A stretch of 64,000 nucleotides of DNA, taken from positions 1 to 64,000 of the forward strand of contig NZ_JAUYUS010000024.1 in NCBI RefSeq assembly GCF_030694575.1, read 5' to 3'. Below the pieces are notes generated by a model. That model was not told the DNA's origin. It made no database searches and was given only the letters and a program-made list of their open reading frames with translations. This document shows, one piece after another, positions 16,655-24,900 of this stretch. Every line of letters starts with the position of its first letter. The first letter of the stretch is position 1. Origin of the DNA: Parvibaculum sp. Lineage in GTDB: Bacteria > Pseudomonadota > Alphaproteobacteria > Parvibaculales > Parvibaculaceae. Position numbers and translations under genes: made by a program.

Positions 16655-18301
16655 ATGAAGCCGAAAAATGAAAGTAACGCCGATCTCGATGTCATAGTGG
16701 TGGGCGCCGGTTTCTCCGGAATGCACATCCTGCACGAGTTTCTGAAACGCGACTACAATGTGCACCTTTTCGACGATGGAGAAGGGGTTGGGGGCACATG
16801 GGATAAAAACAATTACCCCGGTGCGCGAGTGGATTCCGAAGTATGGATCTACCAGTTCACGGATCCGCAGATCTGGCAGAACTATACGTTCACAGAGAAG
16901 TTCCCGACCTGGCGCGAATTGAAGCCCTATTTCAATTTCGTGGCGGACCAATGGGGCTTGCGCCCGCATATGACGTTCAAGACCCGCCTCGAAGGGGCGT
17001 CCTTCGACGAGAACGAGTGCGTGTGGCACGCCAAATTCAATGACGGCGTGACCCGGCGCGCGCGCCATCTTGTCTTGGCTATGGGGTCGACAACGACGCC
17101 GGTCATGCCGAAGTTTGCCGGTATCGAAAGCTTCAAGGGCGAATCCTATCATAGCGCTCGCTGGCCAAAGCAGGAGGTCTCGTTCAGCGGCAAACGTGTG
17201 GCCGTGATTGGCACCGGTGCCTCGGGCGTTCAGGTCATTCAAGAAGCCTCCAAGACGGCAGACCATCTAACGGTTTATCAGCGTACCCCCAATCTAGCTC
17301 TGCCTATGGGGCAGGAGAGATATACTAGGGACGAATACGCCAAGATGAAGCCGCTGATCTACCCCGCAATGGCATATAGCCGGCAAACCTTTGGTGGCTT
17401 TCCCTACGATCTGATCAATCGCCGATGGAACGATCTGAACGAAAGCGAGAGAAACCAGATGATGCGTCAGAACTGGGAGCAGAAGGGCTTCCGTTTCTGG
17501 TTGGGAGCGCCGGCCGATCTCTTCTTCGACGAGGAATGCAATCGAGCGCACTACAATTTCTGGCGTGATGAGACCCGCAAGCGGATCAAGAAGGAGCACT
17601 TGATCGAAATCCTCGCGCCGACGGAACCACCGCACCCCTTTGGTGCAAAGCGCCCCTGCCTTGAGCAGTGGTATTTCGATCTCTACAACCAGGACAATGT
17701 GGATTTGATCGATACGAATACGAGCCAGATCGAGCGCATTACCGAGAACGGGATTGTTGCAGGCGCCGTCGAGCGAGAGTTTGATTGCATTGTCTATGCA
17801 ACCGGTTTCGACAATTGCACCGGCGCGATTGGGGCTCTCGACATCAGGGATGGAACGGGACGGACCATTGGAGATGTCTGGGACGAGAAATACCTTACCT
17901 ATCTGGGCAAGATGGTTCCGGGCTTTCCCAACCTTCTCTTCACCTATGCGCTACAGAGCCCGTCGGCATTTCTCAATGGCCCCACAGCCGCCGAACTTGA
18001 AGGCGACTGGGTGGTGAATGTCGTCGAGGACATGAGCGCAAAAGGGATCCGGCGCTACGATGCCAAGCCGGATGCTGCCCACAAATGGGCGGAGAGATGC
18101 AACGACGTGGCCAATATGAGCCTGCTGCCCAAGGCGAAATCATGGTACATGGGCGCGAACGTGCCGGGCAAGCGCCCGGAAATACAGCCGTTCATCGGCG
18201 GCCAGGTCGCATACAGGGCTGCGCTGAACGAGGAAATCGAAATGGGCTACCCGAATCTGGTGCTCGAGAGGGCCTCGTCAGCCACCGCTGCGGCCGAGTA
18301 G
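16655..18301 (+). CDS. Flavin-dependent Baeyer-Villiger monooxygenase
   Basis: A 548-residue class B flavoprotein monooxygenase. The FAD Rossmann motif VVGAGFSGM is at residues 15-23, GGTW and YPGARVDSE follow, and the fingerprint F-x-G-x-x-x-H-x-x-x-W-P is met exactly by FKGESYHSARWP at residues 160-171. The NADPH motif is VIGTGASG at about 184. The active-site block YATGFDNCTGAIGALDI and the C-terminal WYMGANVPGK are also typical. It would insert oxygen next to a ketone, giving an ester or lactone. The segment after GGTW (DKNNYPGARVDSE) departs from the common YWNRYPGARCD pattern, suggesting a distinct subgroup. It follows the HSL-type hydrolase, which may open the lactone. Confidence 0.9.
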   Translation: MKPKNESNADLDVIVVGAGFSGMHILHEFLKRDYNVHLFDDGEGVGGTWDKNNYPGARVDSEVWIYQFTDPQIWQNYTFTEKFPTWRELKPYFNFVADQWGLRPHMTFKTRLEGASFDENECVWHAKFNDGVTRRARHLVLAMGSTTTPVMPKFAGIESFKGESYHSARWPKQEVSFSGKRVAVIGTGASGVQVIQEASKTADHLTVYQRTPNLALPMGQERYTRDEYAKMKPLIYPAMAYSRQTFGGFPYDLINRRWNDLNESERNQMMRQNWEQKGFRFWLGAPADLFFDEECNRAHYNFWRDETRKRIKKEHLIEILAPTEPPHPFGAKRPCLEQWYFDLYNQDNVDLIDTNTSQIERITENGIVAGAVEREFDCIVYATGFDNCTGAIGALDIRDGTGRTIGDVWDEKYLTYLGKMVPGFPNLLFTYALQSPSAFLNGPTAAELEGDWVVNVVEDMSAKGIRRYDAKPDAAHKWAERCNDVANMSLLPKAKSWYMGANVPGKRPEIQPFIGGQVAYRAALNEEIEMGYPNLVLERASSATAAAE

Positions 18302-18450
18302 CAAGTCGGGTCAGGTCGGAGTTGTAACAAGGGCGTGTAACATCGTGAGGTAAGGGCTTTCACACGTGCGAGGCGGTGCCGGATTTGGATCACTCCGACG
18401 GCACCGCCTTCGGAAGTTTCGACGAGTCGAATGGTCCTTCTTCCGAATAT

Positions 18451-18461
18451 AATCATTGACG
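18451..18461. promoter_or_regulatory. Weak operator-like site before the TetR gene
   Basis: AATCATTGACG matches the palindromic half of the cluster motif (AGTCA-R-TGACT) at 8 of its 10 arm positions. It lies about 120 bp upstream of the TetR gene, consistent with autoregulation. The second half of the 20-bp motif is not conserved, so this is only suggestive. Confidence 0.25.
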
Positions 18462-18579
18462 TAAAGTGAAGTATTGGCGGCAATAGGTAAATGGAGAAGT
18501 CAAGCCGGAAGCGTGTAAATCCAGTGCAGGATGGCAAGACCTCGATTTACTGAAATGGGGATGTCTGAGAAGGGATAGC

Positions 18580-19236
18580 TTGGTGGGAAGAACAGCCAAA
18601 GCGACAGAAAAACTGCCTTCCAAAGGCACAATACGTCCGCGCAAGCGGCTCACACGAGAAGAGCGCTCCGCTGATGTCCGCGAAGCTATATTCCAGGCTG
18701 CCGCGAAAGTCGTCGGGGAGTATGGATATGCAAATGCGTCGATTTCCAAGATCACGGAATTGGCCGGCTTTGCTCAGGGCACCTTCTATCTCTACTTCGA
18801 GTCGAGGCAGGAACTTTTCGATGAGTTGCTGCCCCATGTGGGCGCCGACATGTTGAGATATATCCGCCCGCGTGTCGCTGGCGCCAAGGACATCTATGAG
18901 ATGGAAGAGCGGGGCATCCGAGCTTTCTTCGATTATTTGAACGAGAATCCAGGTTTCATCCGTGTCCTGAACGAAGCCGAAACCGCCGCTCCGATCGCCC
19001 ACAGGAAGCACTATCAGGTGCTGGCGACAAAATATGTCGCTGCGTTGGAAAGGGCGGCGCGTGCGGGCGAAATCAAGAACTTCGATCGGGAAGAGCTTGA
19101 AACGGTCTCTTATATGATGATGTCTGCCCGCAGCTACCTCTATATGCGCTACTTCAAGAACAGGGATCAGGCAAAAAAACAATCCGAGAAGGTGATCAAA
19201 GCCTACATGAAAGTCGTGAAAAGCGGACTCAACTAA
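18580..19236 (+). CDS. TetR-family transcriptional regulator
   Basis: A 218-residue regulator. The N-terminal HTH is clear: VREAIFQAAAKVVGEYGYANASISKITELAGFAQGTFYLYFESRQELFDEL covers helices 1-4, with the GTFYLYF recognition-helix motif. The C-terminal ligand domain has no residues that identify an effector; similar proteins bind acyl-CoAs or hydrophobic substrates. The start is either TTG 18580 or GTG 18583, both after AGAAGGGA. About 30 basic residues precede the HTH. It sits in the centre of the catabolic cluster, with operator-like 20-bp motifs before three neighbouring units, and is the best candidate for their repressor. Confidence 0.88.
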   Translation: MVGRTAKATEKLPSKGTIRPRKRLTREERSADVREAIFQAAAKVVGEYGYANASISKITELAGFAQGTFYLYFESRQELFDELLPHVGADMLRYIRPRVAGAKDIYEMEERGIRAFFDYLNENPGFIRVLNEAETAAPIAHRKHYQVLATKYVAALERAARAGEIKNFDREELETVSYMMMSARSYLYMRYFKNRDQAKKQSEKVIKAYMKVVKSGLN

Positions 19237-19260
19237 TCTTGCACGGGTGCCGATCGGCAT

Positions 19261-19285
19261 GGGATGCGGCCCGATCCCCTTTTTT
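19261..19285 (+). terminator. Intrinsic terminator after the TetR gene
   Basis: GGGAT and ATCCC form a short stem around 8 bases, followed by C and six T residues, about 25 bp after the TetR stop codon. An overlapping longer pairing (GATCGG with CCGATC) could strengthen it. Confidence 0.6.
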
Positions 19286-19368
19286 CCAGCTGACTGACTC
19301 TCTCTAGAGAACAAATATGTGCAGCGGAAAAGTTGCCTATCGACGCGCGCGAGTTTTTATGAATATAT

Positions 19369-19388
19369 AGTCAGTGACTAATGAATCA
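19369..19388. promoter_or_regulatory. Candidate TetR operator, copy C
   Basis: AGTCAGTGACTAATGAATCA has a perfect palindromic half (AGTCA-G-TGACT, extended by T and A on the outside) and the second half TGAATCA. It lies about 95 bp upstream of the enoyl-CoA hydratase gene, first of a three-gene operon. The surrounding 40 bp are AT-rich and suit a promoter. Confidence 0.55.
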
Positions 19389-19480
19389 TCATTTATTGCC
19401 GGGCGGCGATTCTCGACATCGAGCCCCGATCCTTACGCTTCCTCCGGATCTCGCGCAGAAGACAACAAAAAGGAGTAATC

Positions 19481-20281
19481 ATGCGATTTGCCAATTATCA
19501 GACCCTCGAATTCGCCTATAGGGGCCGAGTTCTTAACATCACGCTCAACCGCCCCGAGAAGCTGAATGCTGTGGATGCCGTCATGCACGAGGAACTGGCG
19601 CGGGTGTTCGTGGACGCGTCCAGCGACCCCGACAGCGACATCGTGGTGCTGACCGGCGCCGGACGCGCTTTTTCCTCAGGCGGCGACATTGGCTGGATGC
19701 AGGAAATGATCGACGATCCGGCGCGGTTCGAGAAAACGGCGCGGGAAGGTAAGCAGATCGTCTATACGCTCCTGGATTGCGAAAAGCCGGTGATTGCGAA
19801 GCTCAATGGGCACGCGACCGGCCTTGGTGCGACCATCGCGCTCTTTTGCGATGTGATCTTCGCGGCCGAGAACGCCAAGATCGGCGACCCGCATGTGAGT
19901 GTCGGGTTCGTGGCGGGCGATGGCGGTGCGGTGATCTGGCCGCAACTCATCGGCTTTGCGCGCGCAAAAGAATATCTCATGACGGGCGACCTCCTGTCCG
20001 CGTCGCGGGCTGCGGAGATCGGTCTCATCAACCACGCCGTGCCGGCGGATGATCTCGACGCGCGCGTCGATGCATTCGCAGACAAGCTCGCTGCGGGCGC
20101 AACCAAGGCGATCTTGTGGAGCAAGATGTCGGTGAATATAGCCCTGAAGAAACTCGCACACTCCATGATGGATGCCTCGCTTGCCTATGAGGCGCTTTCC
20201 AATATCAGTCCGGACCATCAGGAAGCCGTGAACGCGTTCCGCGAGAAGCGTCAACCTGTCTTCGGCGCGAAGCGAGGCTGA
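19481..20281 (+). CDS. Enoyl-CoA hydratase/isomerase family protein
   Basis: A 266-residue crotonase-fold protein. The CoA-binding and oxyanion motif GAGRAFSSGGDIGWM and the second oxyanion region NGHATGLGATIALFCD are present. In the catalytic area GDPHVSVGFVAGDGGAVIWP, the first Glu of classical hydratases is replaced by His and the second by Asp, so the chemistry may differ from simple hydration (isomerase or a specialised hydratase). ATG 19481 follows AAAAGGAG. It starts an operon with an acyl-CoA dehydrogenase (1 bp apart) and an SDR, the expected set for beta-oxidation steps, under an operator-like motif. Confidence 0.87.
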   Translation: MRFANYQTLEFAYRGRVLNITLNRPEKLNAVDAVMHEELARVFVDASSDPDSDIVVLTGAGRAFSSGGDIGWMQEMIDDPARFEKTAREGKQIVYTLLDCEKPVIAKLNGHATGLGATIALFCDVIFAAENAKIGDPHVSVGFVAGDGGAVIWPQLIGFARAKEYLMTGDLLSASRAAEIGLINHAVPADDLDARVDAFADKLAAGATKAILWSKMSVNIALKKLAHSMMDASLAYEALSNISPDHQEAVNAFREKRQPVFGAKRG

Positions 20282-20282
20282 A

Positions 20283-21443
20283 ATGGATTTCTCAGAACCG
20301 GAGCACCTACGCCACCTGCGCGACATGCTTCAGCGTTTCGTCGAAAAGGAAATGCCGCGAAGCGCCGCCCGCGAATGGGACAAGAACAACCATTTTCCGC
20401 GTGAGATATTCAAGAAGCTCGCAGACCTTGGTGTTATGGGGCTCACAGTTCCGGAGGAATATGGCGGCGCTGGTCGTGATATCCTTGCGACTATGGTTGT
20501 GGTCGAAGAGCTCTCCCGCCGCAGTCTCGCCGTGTCGGTGCCTTATCTGATGGCGACCTGCTACGCGGGGATGAATATCGAGGAGTGCGCCACGCCTGAG
20601 CAGAAGAAGAGACTTCTGCCGAGGGTAGTGGATGGATCGCTTATCTTTGCCTATGGCTGGACGGAGCCGGATACGGGTGCGGATCTCGCCAATGTGAAGA
20701 CGCGGGCGGAGCGTCACGGCGATGTGGTGCGCATCAACGGTGCGAAGCGTTTCTGCTCCGGCGCGGAAATCGCCGACTATATCTATACCCTTGTCCGCAC
20801 CGGTCCCGAGAACGAGCGCTATGGCAACCTTTCTCTCGTCATGGTTCCTCCGACTACACCGGGCGTATCGATTACCCGGATCGAAGGAATGGGCATGAAG
20901 GGAGCCGCCACCACCGACATCGCCTTCGATGACGTGCAGGTGCCCTTCGAGAATGTCATGGGCGGTGAGGAAGGCTGGAACAAGGGGTGGTCGATGATTG
21001 TCGGTTCCGGCCTCGATGTCGAAAAGCTGGAAGTGGCGGCGATTGCGGTCGGTGTCGCCCAGGCGGCGCTCGACGACGCATGGCTGTATACGCGCGAAAG
21101 AAGGCAGTTCGGCAAGGCAATCGGCGACTTCCAGTCGGTGCAGCACAAGCTTGCCGACATGAAGACGCAGCTACATGCCGCCCGCCTGATGCTCTACCAC
21201 TCGTGCTGGCTTGCGAACAACAAGACGAGATGTGGTGTCGAAACCTCAATGACCAAGCTTTTCGCGACTGAGGTCGCCAAGAACGTGGCGATCGAGAGCC
21301 AAACGATTTTCGGTGCCTACGGTTATGTGAAGGACTTCGACACCGAGCGCTACGTACGCGACGCACTGCTTCTTCCGATCATTGGCGGATCGTCCGCTAT
21401 CCAGCGAAACAACATATACAAATGGTCAAACAAGAACATTTGA
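20283..21443 (+). CDS. Acyl-CoA dehydrogenase with altered catalytic position
   Basis: A 386-residue acyl-CoA dehydrogenase with a YGWTEPDTGADLANV flavin motif, a middle beta domain (MGMKGAATTDIAFDDVQVP) and the C-terminal helical domain with ARLMLYHSCWLANN. Where most members have Y-E-G-T-S-E, this one reads IIGGSSAIQRNNIYKW, so the usual catalytic Glu is absent. Some subfamilies, such as isovaleryl-CoA dehydrogenase, take the base from another helix, so it may still be active. It lies between the hydratase and SDR genes in one operon, with a 1-bp gap on each side. Confidence 0.87.
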   Translation: MDFSEPEHLRHLRDMLQRFVEKEMPRSAAREWDKNNHFPREIFKKLADLGVMGLTVPEEYGGAGRDILATMVVVEELSRRSLAVSVPYLMATCYAGMNIEECATPEQKKRLLPRVVDGSLIFAYGWTEPDTGADLANVKTRAERHGDVVRINGAKRFCSGAEIADYIYTLVRTGPENERYGNLSLVMVPPTTPGVSITRIEGMGMKGAATTDIAFDDVQVPFENVMGGEEGWNKGWSMIVGSGLDVEKLEVAAIAVGVAQAALDDAWLYTRERRQFGKAIGDFQSVQHKLADMKTQLHAARLMLYHSCWLANNKTRCGVETSMTKLFATEVAKNVAIESQTIFGAYGYVKDFDTERYVRDALLLPIIGGSSAIQRNNIYKWSNKNI

Positions 21444-21444
21444 T

Positions 21445-22200
21445 ATGAGCAAGCAACAGCATCAGAAGAAAAGAGTGCTGGTCACCGGAGGTGCAAGCGG
21501 AATTGGCGCCGCCGTGGTCAACTTTTTCGACGAGATTGGGGAAATTGTCTGCAGCGCAGACATCACACAGCCTTCGATGTCCACCAAGGCCGCCGGCATG
21601 CACCTTCAGGGGGACGTGTCTTCCAAGGAAGATGTGGCCCGCATCACCAGCATGGCGATAGACAAGATGGGAGGGATCGATGTTCTCGTGAACAGCGCGG
21701 GCATCGCTGATACGATCGCGCCAACAGCAGACCAAGACATCGAAACCTGGCGAAAAATCATCGAAATAAATCTTACCGGCACCTACCTTATGTGCCGAGA
21801 AGTTGGAATGCATATGCTGCAGGAAGGGAGGGGGAGCGTCGTGAATATCGCTTCAGTCGCCGGCATATCCGGTTTCCCGTGGCGCAATGCCTACAGCTCT
21901 TCCAAGGCGGCGGTCATCAATCTCACCCGTTCGCTGGCCTGCGAATGGGGGGACAGGGGAGTCCGCGTGAATTGCGTTGCACCCGGATATATCCGCACCC
22001 CGCTTGTGGACCAACTTGAGTCGGCCGGAAAGATCGACACTGGGCATATCAATGGGTGCACTCCGCTCGGCCGCCTCGGGCGCCCCTCGGAAATTGCCCA
22101 TGCGGTTGCTTATCTGTCGTCGGAATGGTCGTCCTATGTCACGGGCGCAATCATTCCTATTGACGGAGGCTGGACCGCCTTTGGCGGTCGGGAGAGGTAA
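21445..22200 (+). CDS. Short-chain dehydrogenase/reductase
   Basis: A 251-residue classical SDR: cofactor motif TGGASGIG, the NSAG motif, catalytic Ser in NIASVAG, and the Y-x-x-x-K motif in NAYSSSKAAV. PGYIRTP and the C-terminal TGAIIPIDGGW are also usual. The start ATG 21445 is one base after the dehydrogenase stop. In this operon it may oxidise a hydroxyacyl-CoA or a cyclic alcohol to the ketone that the Baeyer-Villiger enzyme needs. It is the last gene before the island that begins near 22.2 kb. Confidence 0.88.
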   Translation: MSKQQHQKKRVLVTGGASGIGAAVVNFFDEIGEIVCSADITQPSMSTKAAGMHLQGDVSSKEDVARITSMAIDKMGGIDVLVNSAGIADTIAPTADQDIETWRKIIEINLTGTYLMCREVGMHMLQEGRGSVVNIASVAGISGFPWRNAYSSSKAAVINLTRSLACEWGDRGVRVNCVAPGYIRTPLVDQLESAGKIDTGHINGCTPLGRLGRPSEIAHAVAYLSSEWSSYVTGAIIPIDGGWTAFGGRER

Positions 22201-22257
22201 CTAGCTTCTGACTACGGATTGATCGCGCAGGGCGCGGTGCGGTCCTGGCACCGATCT

Positions 22258-22731
22258 TCAGGCGAAGGTCAGATCGTCTGTTGCCTCCAAGCCTTTCTCG
22301 AATGCGGGCTGCTCACGCCACTTCCGGAGGGTTTGCATATCTTGTGACCGATGCCATGCACCAATGGCTGTGCAGGGAAAAAATTGAATTAGCCCGGCAT
22401 TCTCGACGGCCGGGCGGGGAAAAATTTCGCGAGTGGGCGACGATATGAGGCGACAGACGAATGCGGAACGCATCTTTCGCGAGCACGCCGTAATCCGCAT
22501 GGTCGATCCATGTGCAGCATTAACCCAGAAAGAAACGCATGACGCGGCGTGCAGACTCTGATGCAGGCTCGCAAAGACCTGACAATGGAGCTGCGATTCA
22601 GGGTGTAATCCATCGCGTAAGGTCACCGCAATCCTGAGGGGCGGGATTGTTTGCCAAGGATACCGTGTCGCCGAACCCTGCATCTGGGGAGGACTCAAAC
22701 TTCTCATCCCGTCGCACCACGGAAGTGTCAA
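22258..22731 (-). pseudogene. Decayed copy of the MerR-like gene and the start of the methylase gene
   Basis: On the minus strand, frame fragments match the operon at 0.5-1.1 kb. RYPWQTIPPLRIAVTLRD corresponds to RYSWQTILLLRIAVTLRD of the intact HTH protein, PRPAVENAGLIQFFP to its PRPSRMPGQLDLFP, and EQPAFEKGLEATDDLT to the methylase N-terminus SSPAFKKVLEATGYLT. The last match lies past a gene boundary, so this relic preserves the gene order. The matches shift frame, the N-terminal HTH is not preserved in frame, and the rest of the methylase and the nuclease are missing. The copy stops at about 22258, 60 bp after the SDR gene. Confidence 0.8.
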
Positions 22732-22748
22732 ACATGGTTACAGATGGC

Positions 22749-22758
22749 GGGGGGGGGG
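22749..22758. repeat. Run of ten G residues
   Basis: A homopolymer of ten G (C on the other strand) between the decayed cassette and the recombinase remnant. Such tracts slip easily in replication and sequencing, so the frame of anything across it is unreliable. No gene that would use it for phase variation is evident. Confidence 0.7.
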
Positions 22759-22892
22759 CGGGCTGCCTAGAGGCCCCTTCTTTGACCAACATTGAGTGGC
22801 CGCTCCTGGCGTAGAGCAGCCCTTCGAAGGGAAGAGGGAACTTGTTCGTTTAGCTAGGGTTTCATCTTCAACTACTGAGGCTTGATTCCGTT

Positions 22893-23552
22893 GTGCATGC
22901 CATCATCCAAATCGGCCTGTATTCCGGCTTGCGTCAGAAGAACCTGCGCCAGCTCCTGATCTGTAACCGTAGCGAGGTTCCGCTATCGGAACGACGGCTC
23001 ACGGAACTCAAGCGAGGTCAGCTGCGATGGAACGGCCGCATGTCAGGCTGGGAGCTGTTCATTCCATCGGCCGCTTTCAAGAACGCAAATTCTTCCTACT
23101 TCGGCAACAAGCCGTTTCAACTGGTGCTGCCGGATCTCGGCGGATTGTATGAAGCGATAGACGCCTATGTCCGTCGTGGCAGGCCGCGGCTTCTTCATGG
23201 TGCGCCGGATCCTGCCACATTCTTCGTCAAGACCGTGAAGGCCAGCTCGGCAATTGCTGCCTATGACCAGACGACCTTCTATGAGGCCTGGCGGCTCACG
23301 ATACAGCGGCACGGCATCTACAATCCCTATACCCGTCGAGGGGCGATCGAAGGGTTGCTGCCGCATGGGCCCCATAATGTCCGCGACGTGCTCGCGACCC
23401 ATATCCTGAAAAAGACCGGCTCCTATGAGCAGGCGAGCTACGCCATTCAGGACACGCCCGATATGGTCGCAAAGCACTACGGCCGGTTCCTGCCGCAGGA
23501 CAAGGCGGCGCTCGCTGCACAAGTTCTCAACAAGGTCTGGGAGGCGTCATAG
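22893..23552 (+). pseudogene. Tyrosine recombinase, catalytic half only
   Basis: The 219 residues resemble the C-terminal catalytic domain of tyrosine site-specific recombinases. The first catalytic Arg lies in YSGLRQKNLRQLL, the H-x-x-R pair in HGPHNVRDVLATHIL, and the final Tyr in MVAKHYGRFLP. The N-terminal core-binding domain is missing: an in-frame stop stands at 22851 just upstream, and the GTG start is only a convenient codon inside the catalytic domain. I therefore take it as a truncated integrase marking an older integration event in this island. A domain-sized protein acting with a partner cannot be excluded. Confidence 0.7.
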
Positions 23553-23671
23553 GCGAGCAGGCAGAGGCGGGATGCAGAAGTCCCGGTCCCTTCCGATATC
23601 AACTTGATCGGCAGTGCTGAAACCGCGAAGCTCCATATGCTGTGGGTTCTGCCTCCAATGGGAGATTGGCC

Positions 23672-24106
23672 ATGACAGACCGGAACACGAAATCTGAAAA
23701 GCGGTCCTTTACCGGTGATATCGACGCGCAGGCGTCGGTCAAGGTGAAGAGGAATGACCGGTCTGTTGCGTTGAGGCTGACAAAGACCCTGATGAAGAAA
23801 ATCGGGTTGCGCGGAAATCGGTTGTTCGCCGCCGCAGTCGAACTCGAGCCGGGGCATTCGATCCTTCTGATGATGGACGAGCAGACTGCGTCAGGGCATC
23901 TAAATGTACTGCGCACCGGAGAGGGCCGGCTTGAGCTTGTTCTCCAAAGCGAAGGTGAGGTCGAGGTCGACGATCTGACGGAAGCCTTTCTCACTATCAA
24001 ACGTGCCCAGCTGGAGAAGGGTGACTTGCGTCTTTCGGGGCCGATGTCGGCCGATGATTGGGCGAGGCATGCGCAGCTTGCCTACAACACCGACGCAAAG
24101 ACATAG
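23672..24106 (+). CDS. Hypothetical protein of the island
   Basis: A 144-residue protein I do not recognise. It starts at ATG 23672, about 120 bp after the recombinase remnant. The chain is mixed charged, with a basic N-terminal third (VKVKRNDRSVALRLTKTLMKK), then short beta-like stretches (LFAAAVELEPG, SILLMMDEQ) and an acidic run EGEVEVDD. There are no membrane segments, Cys pairs or nuclease motifs. It could be an accessory gene of the older mobile element. Confidence 0.5.
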   Translation: MTDRNTKSEKRSFTGDIDAQASVKVKRNDRSVALRLTKTLMKKIGLRGNRLFAAAVELEPGHSILLMMDEQTASGHLNVLRTGEGRLELVLQSEGEVEVDDLTEAFLTIKRAQLEKGDLRLSGPMSADDWARHAQLAYNTDAKT

Positions 24107-24872
24107 CAAGCGCGGTCGATGCGTCGGGATAGCGGGGCTGCTTTCTGTCAGTTCGGCTGTGTAGGCCTGCGTGGCGAGAAACAGACGCTGGCTTGACTGC
24201 CCAGGCTGTTTGGACAGGGTTTCAGGGTTAAGTCGTTGATAGATAACGGTTTGCCCCTCAAACTGGTAAAAGCCGCATTTTCTGGGGCAAACACAACAGA
24301 TTCAATGGGTTCGCAGTTTTCCGGCGTCCCGCCGCGGACGGCACCGGCAGTGATCGCTCGTGGTGAAGAGAAGCGCGGGTGGGTTGGTCTTTGTCAGGCC
24401 AAGACCCTGGCCACTTGGAACCTGCGCCCTCACCGCCTCCGTCTCGCGCCTGCTCTCAAAGGGAGCGTGTCACTGGGCACCCGGTGATCGGCACAACGAC
24501 CGCGATTACATCGGACTTGCGTGCCTTTGCGCCTGATCTCGGCTAAGCGAGCCCAACCTCACGCTATTACAGACTCGAACGATCTGGCGATTTGTGATCG
24601 CAGATCATTTTCTGGGCGCCGGCCCGCCAGCTCCGATCATATTTACCAGAGCCGACGGGCTGTATTCAGCGCCGCCGTAAATCGAAAAACAACGCTGGAA
24701 AAAGGAAAACAAGGCTTTAAAATAGAAAAATAGGTGGATTCAAGTAATCGATTTTTCGGAAAAAGACATATTTTCGAATTTCTAGATGTTATCTCATTTG
24801 ATACTATAGACACCCTAGCTTGTTTCGACGATGACTTGACAACAGCCCCGATTCTGCTTCACAAAAACAAAA
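24107..24872. other. Non-coding stretch upstream of the Tn7-like operon
   Basis: About 770 bp with no supported gene. It contains a 9-bp inverted repeat GTTTGCCCC/GGGGCAAAC at 24249-24292 and becomes strongly AT-rich from about 24680 to 24830. It holds a pair of 20-bp tandem repeats (annotated separately). A perfect -35 box TTGACA lies at 24836-24841; a poorly matched -10 (TCACAA) follows at 17 bp, which would start plus-strand transcription just at the hairpin array. One end of the Tn7-like element is expected here, but no terminal TGT with a matching 5-bp duplication could be paired with the other side. Confidence 0.5.
24684..24723 (+). repeat. Two tandem 20-bp repeats, possible TnsB-binding sites
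   Basis: GAAAAACAACGCTGGAAAAA at 24684 and GGAAAACAAGGCTTTAAAAT at 24704 agree at 15 of 20 positions and abut each other. Tandem binding sites of about 20-22 bp for TnsB are the hallmark of Tn7-like ends, and the expected place is upstream of tnsA. A related core, CAAACGTTGT (reverse complement ACAACGTTTG), occurs at 30696-30705 beyond tniQ in opposite orientation. The AT-richness makes chance similarity possible. Confidence 0.4.
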
Positions 24873-24900
24873 CCGCCCGGCAGCTGTAACTGCCAGGCGG
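24873..24900 (-). terminator. Minus-strand intrinsic terminator (hairpin H1)
   Basis: Read on the minus strand, a fully paired 11-bp stem (CCGCCTGGCAG with CTGCCGGGCGG, one T-G pair) around a 6-base loop runs directly into TTTTGTTTTTG. No protein gene on this strand ends nearby, which suggests that a short non-coding transcript is what it ends. The T-tract occupies about 24862-24872. Confidence 0.65.
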
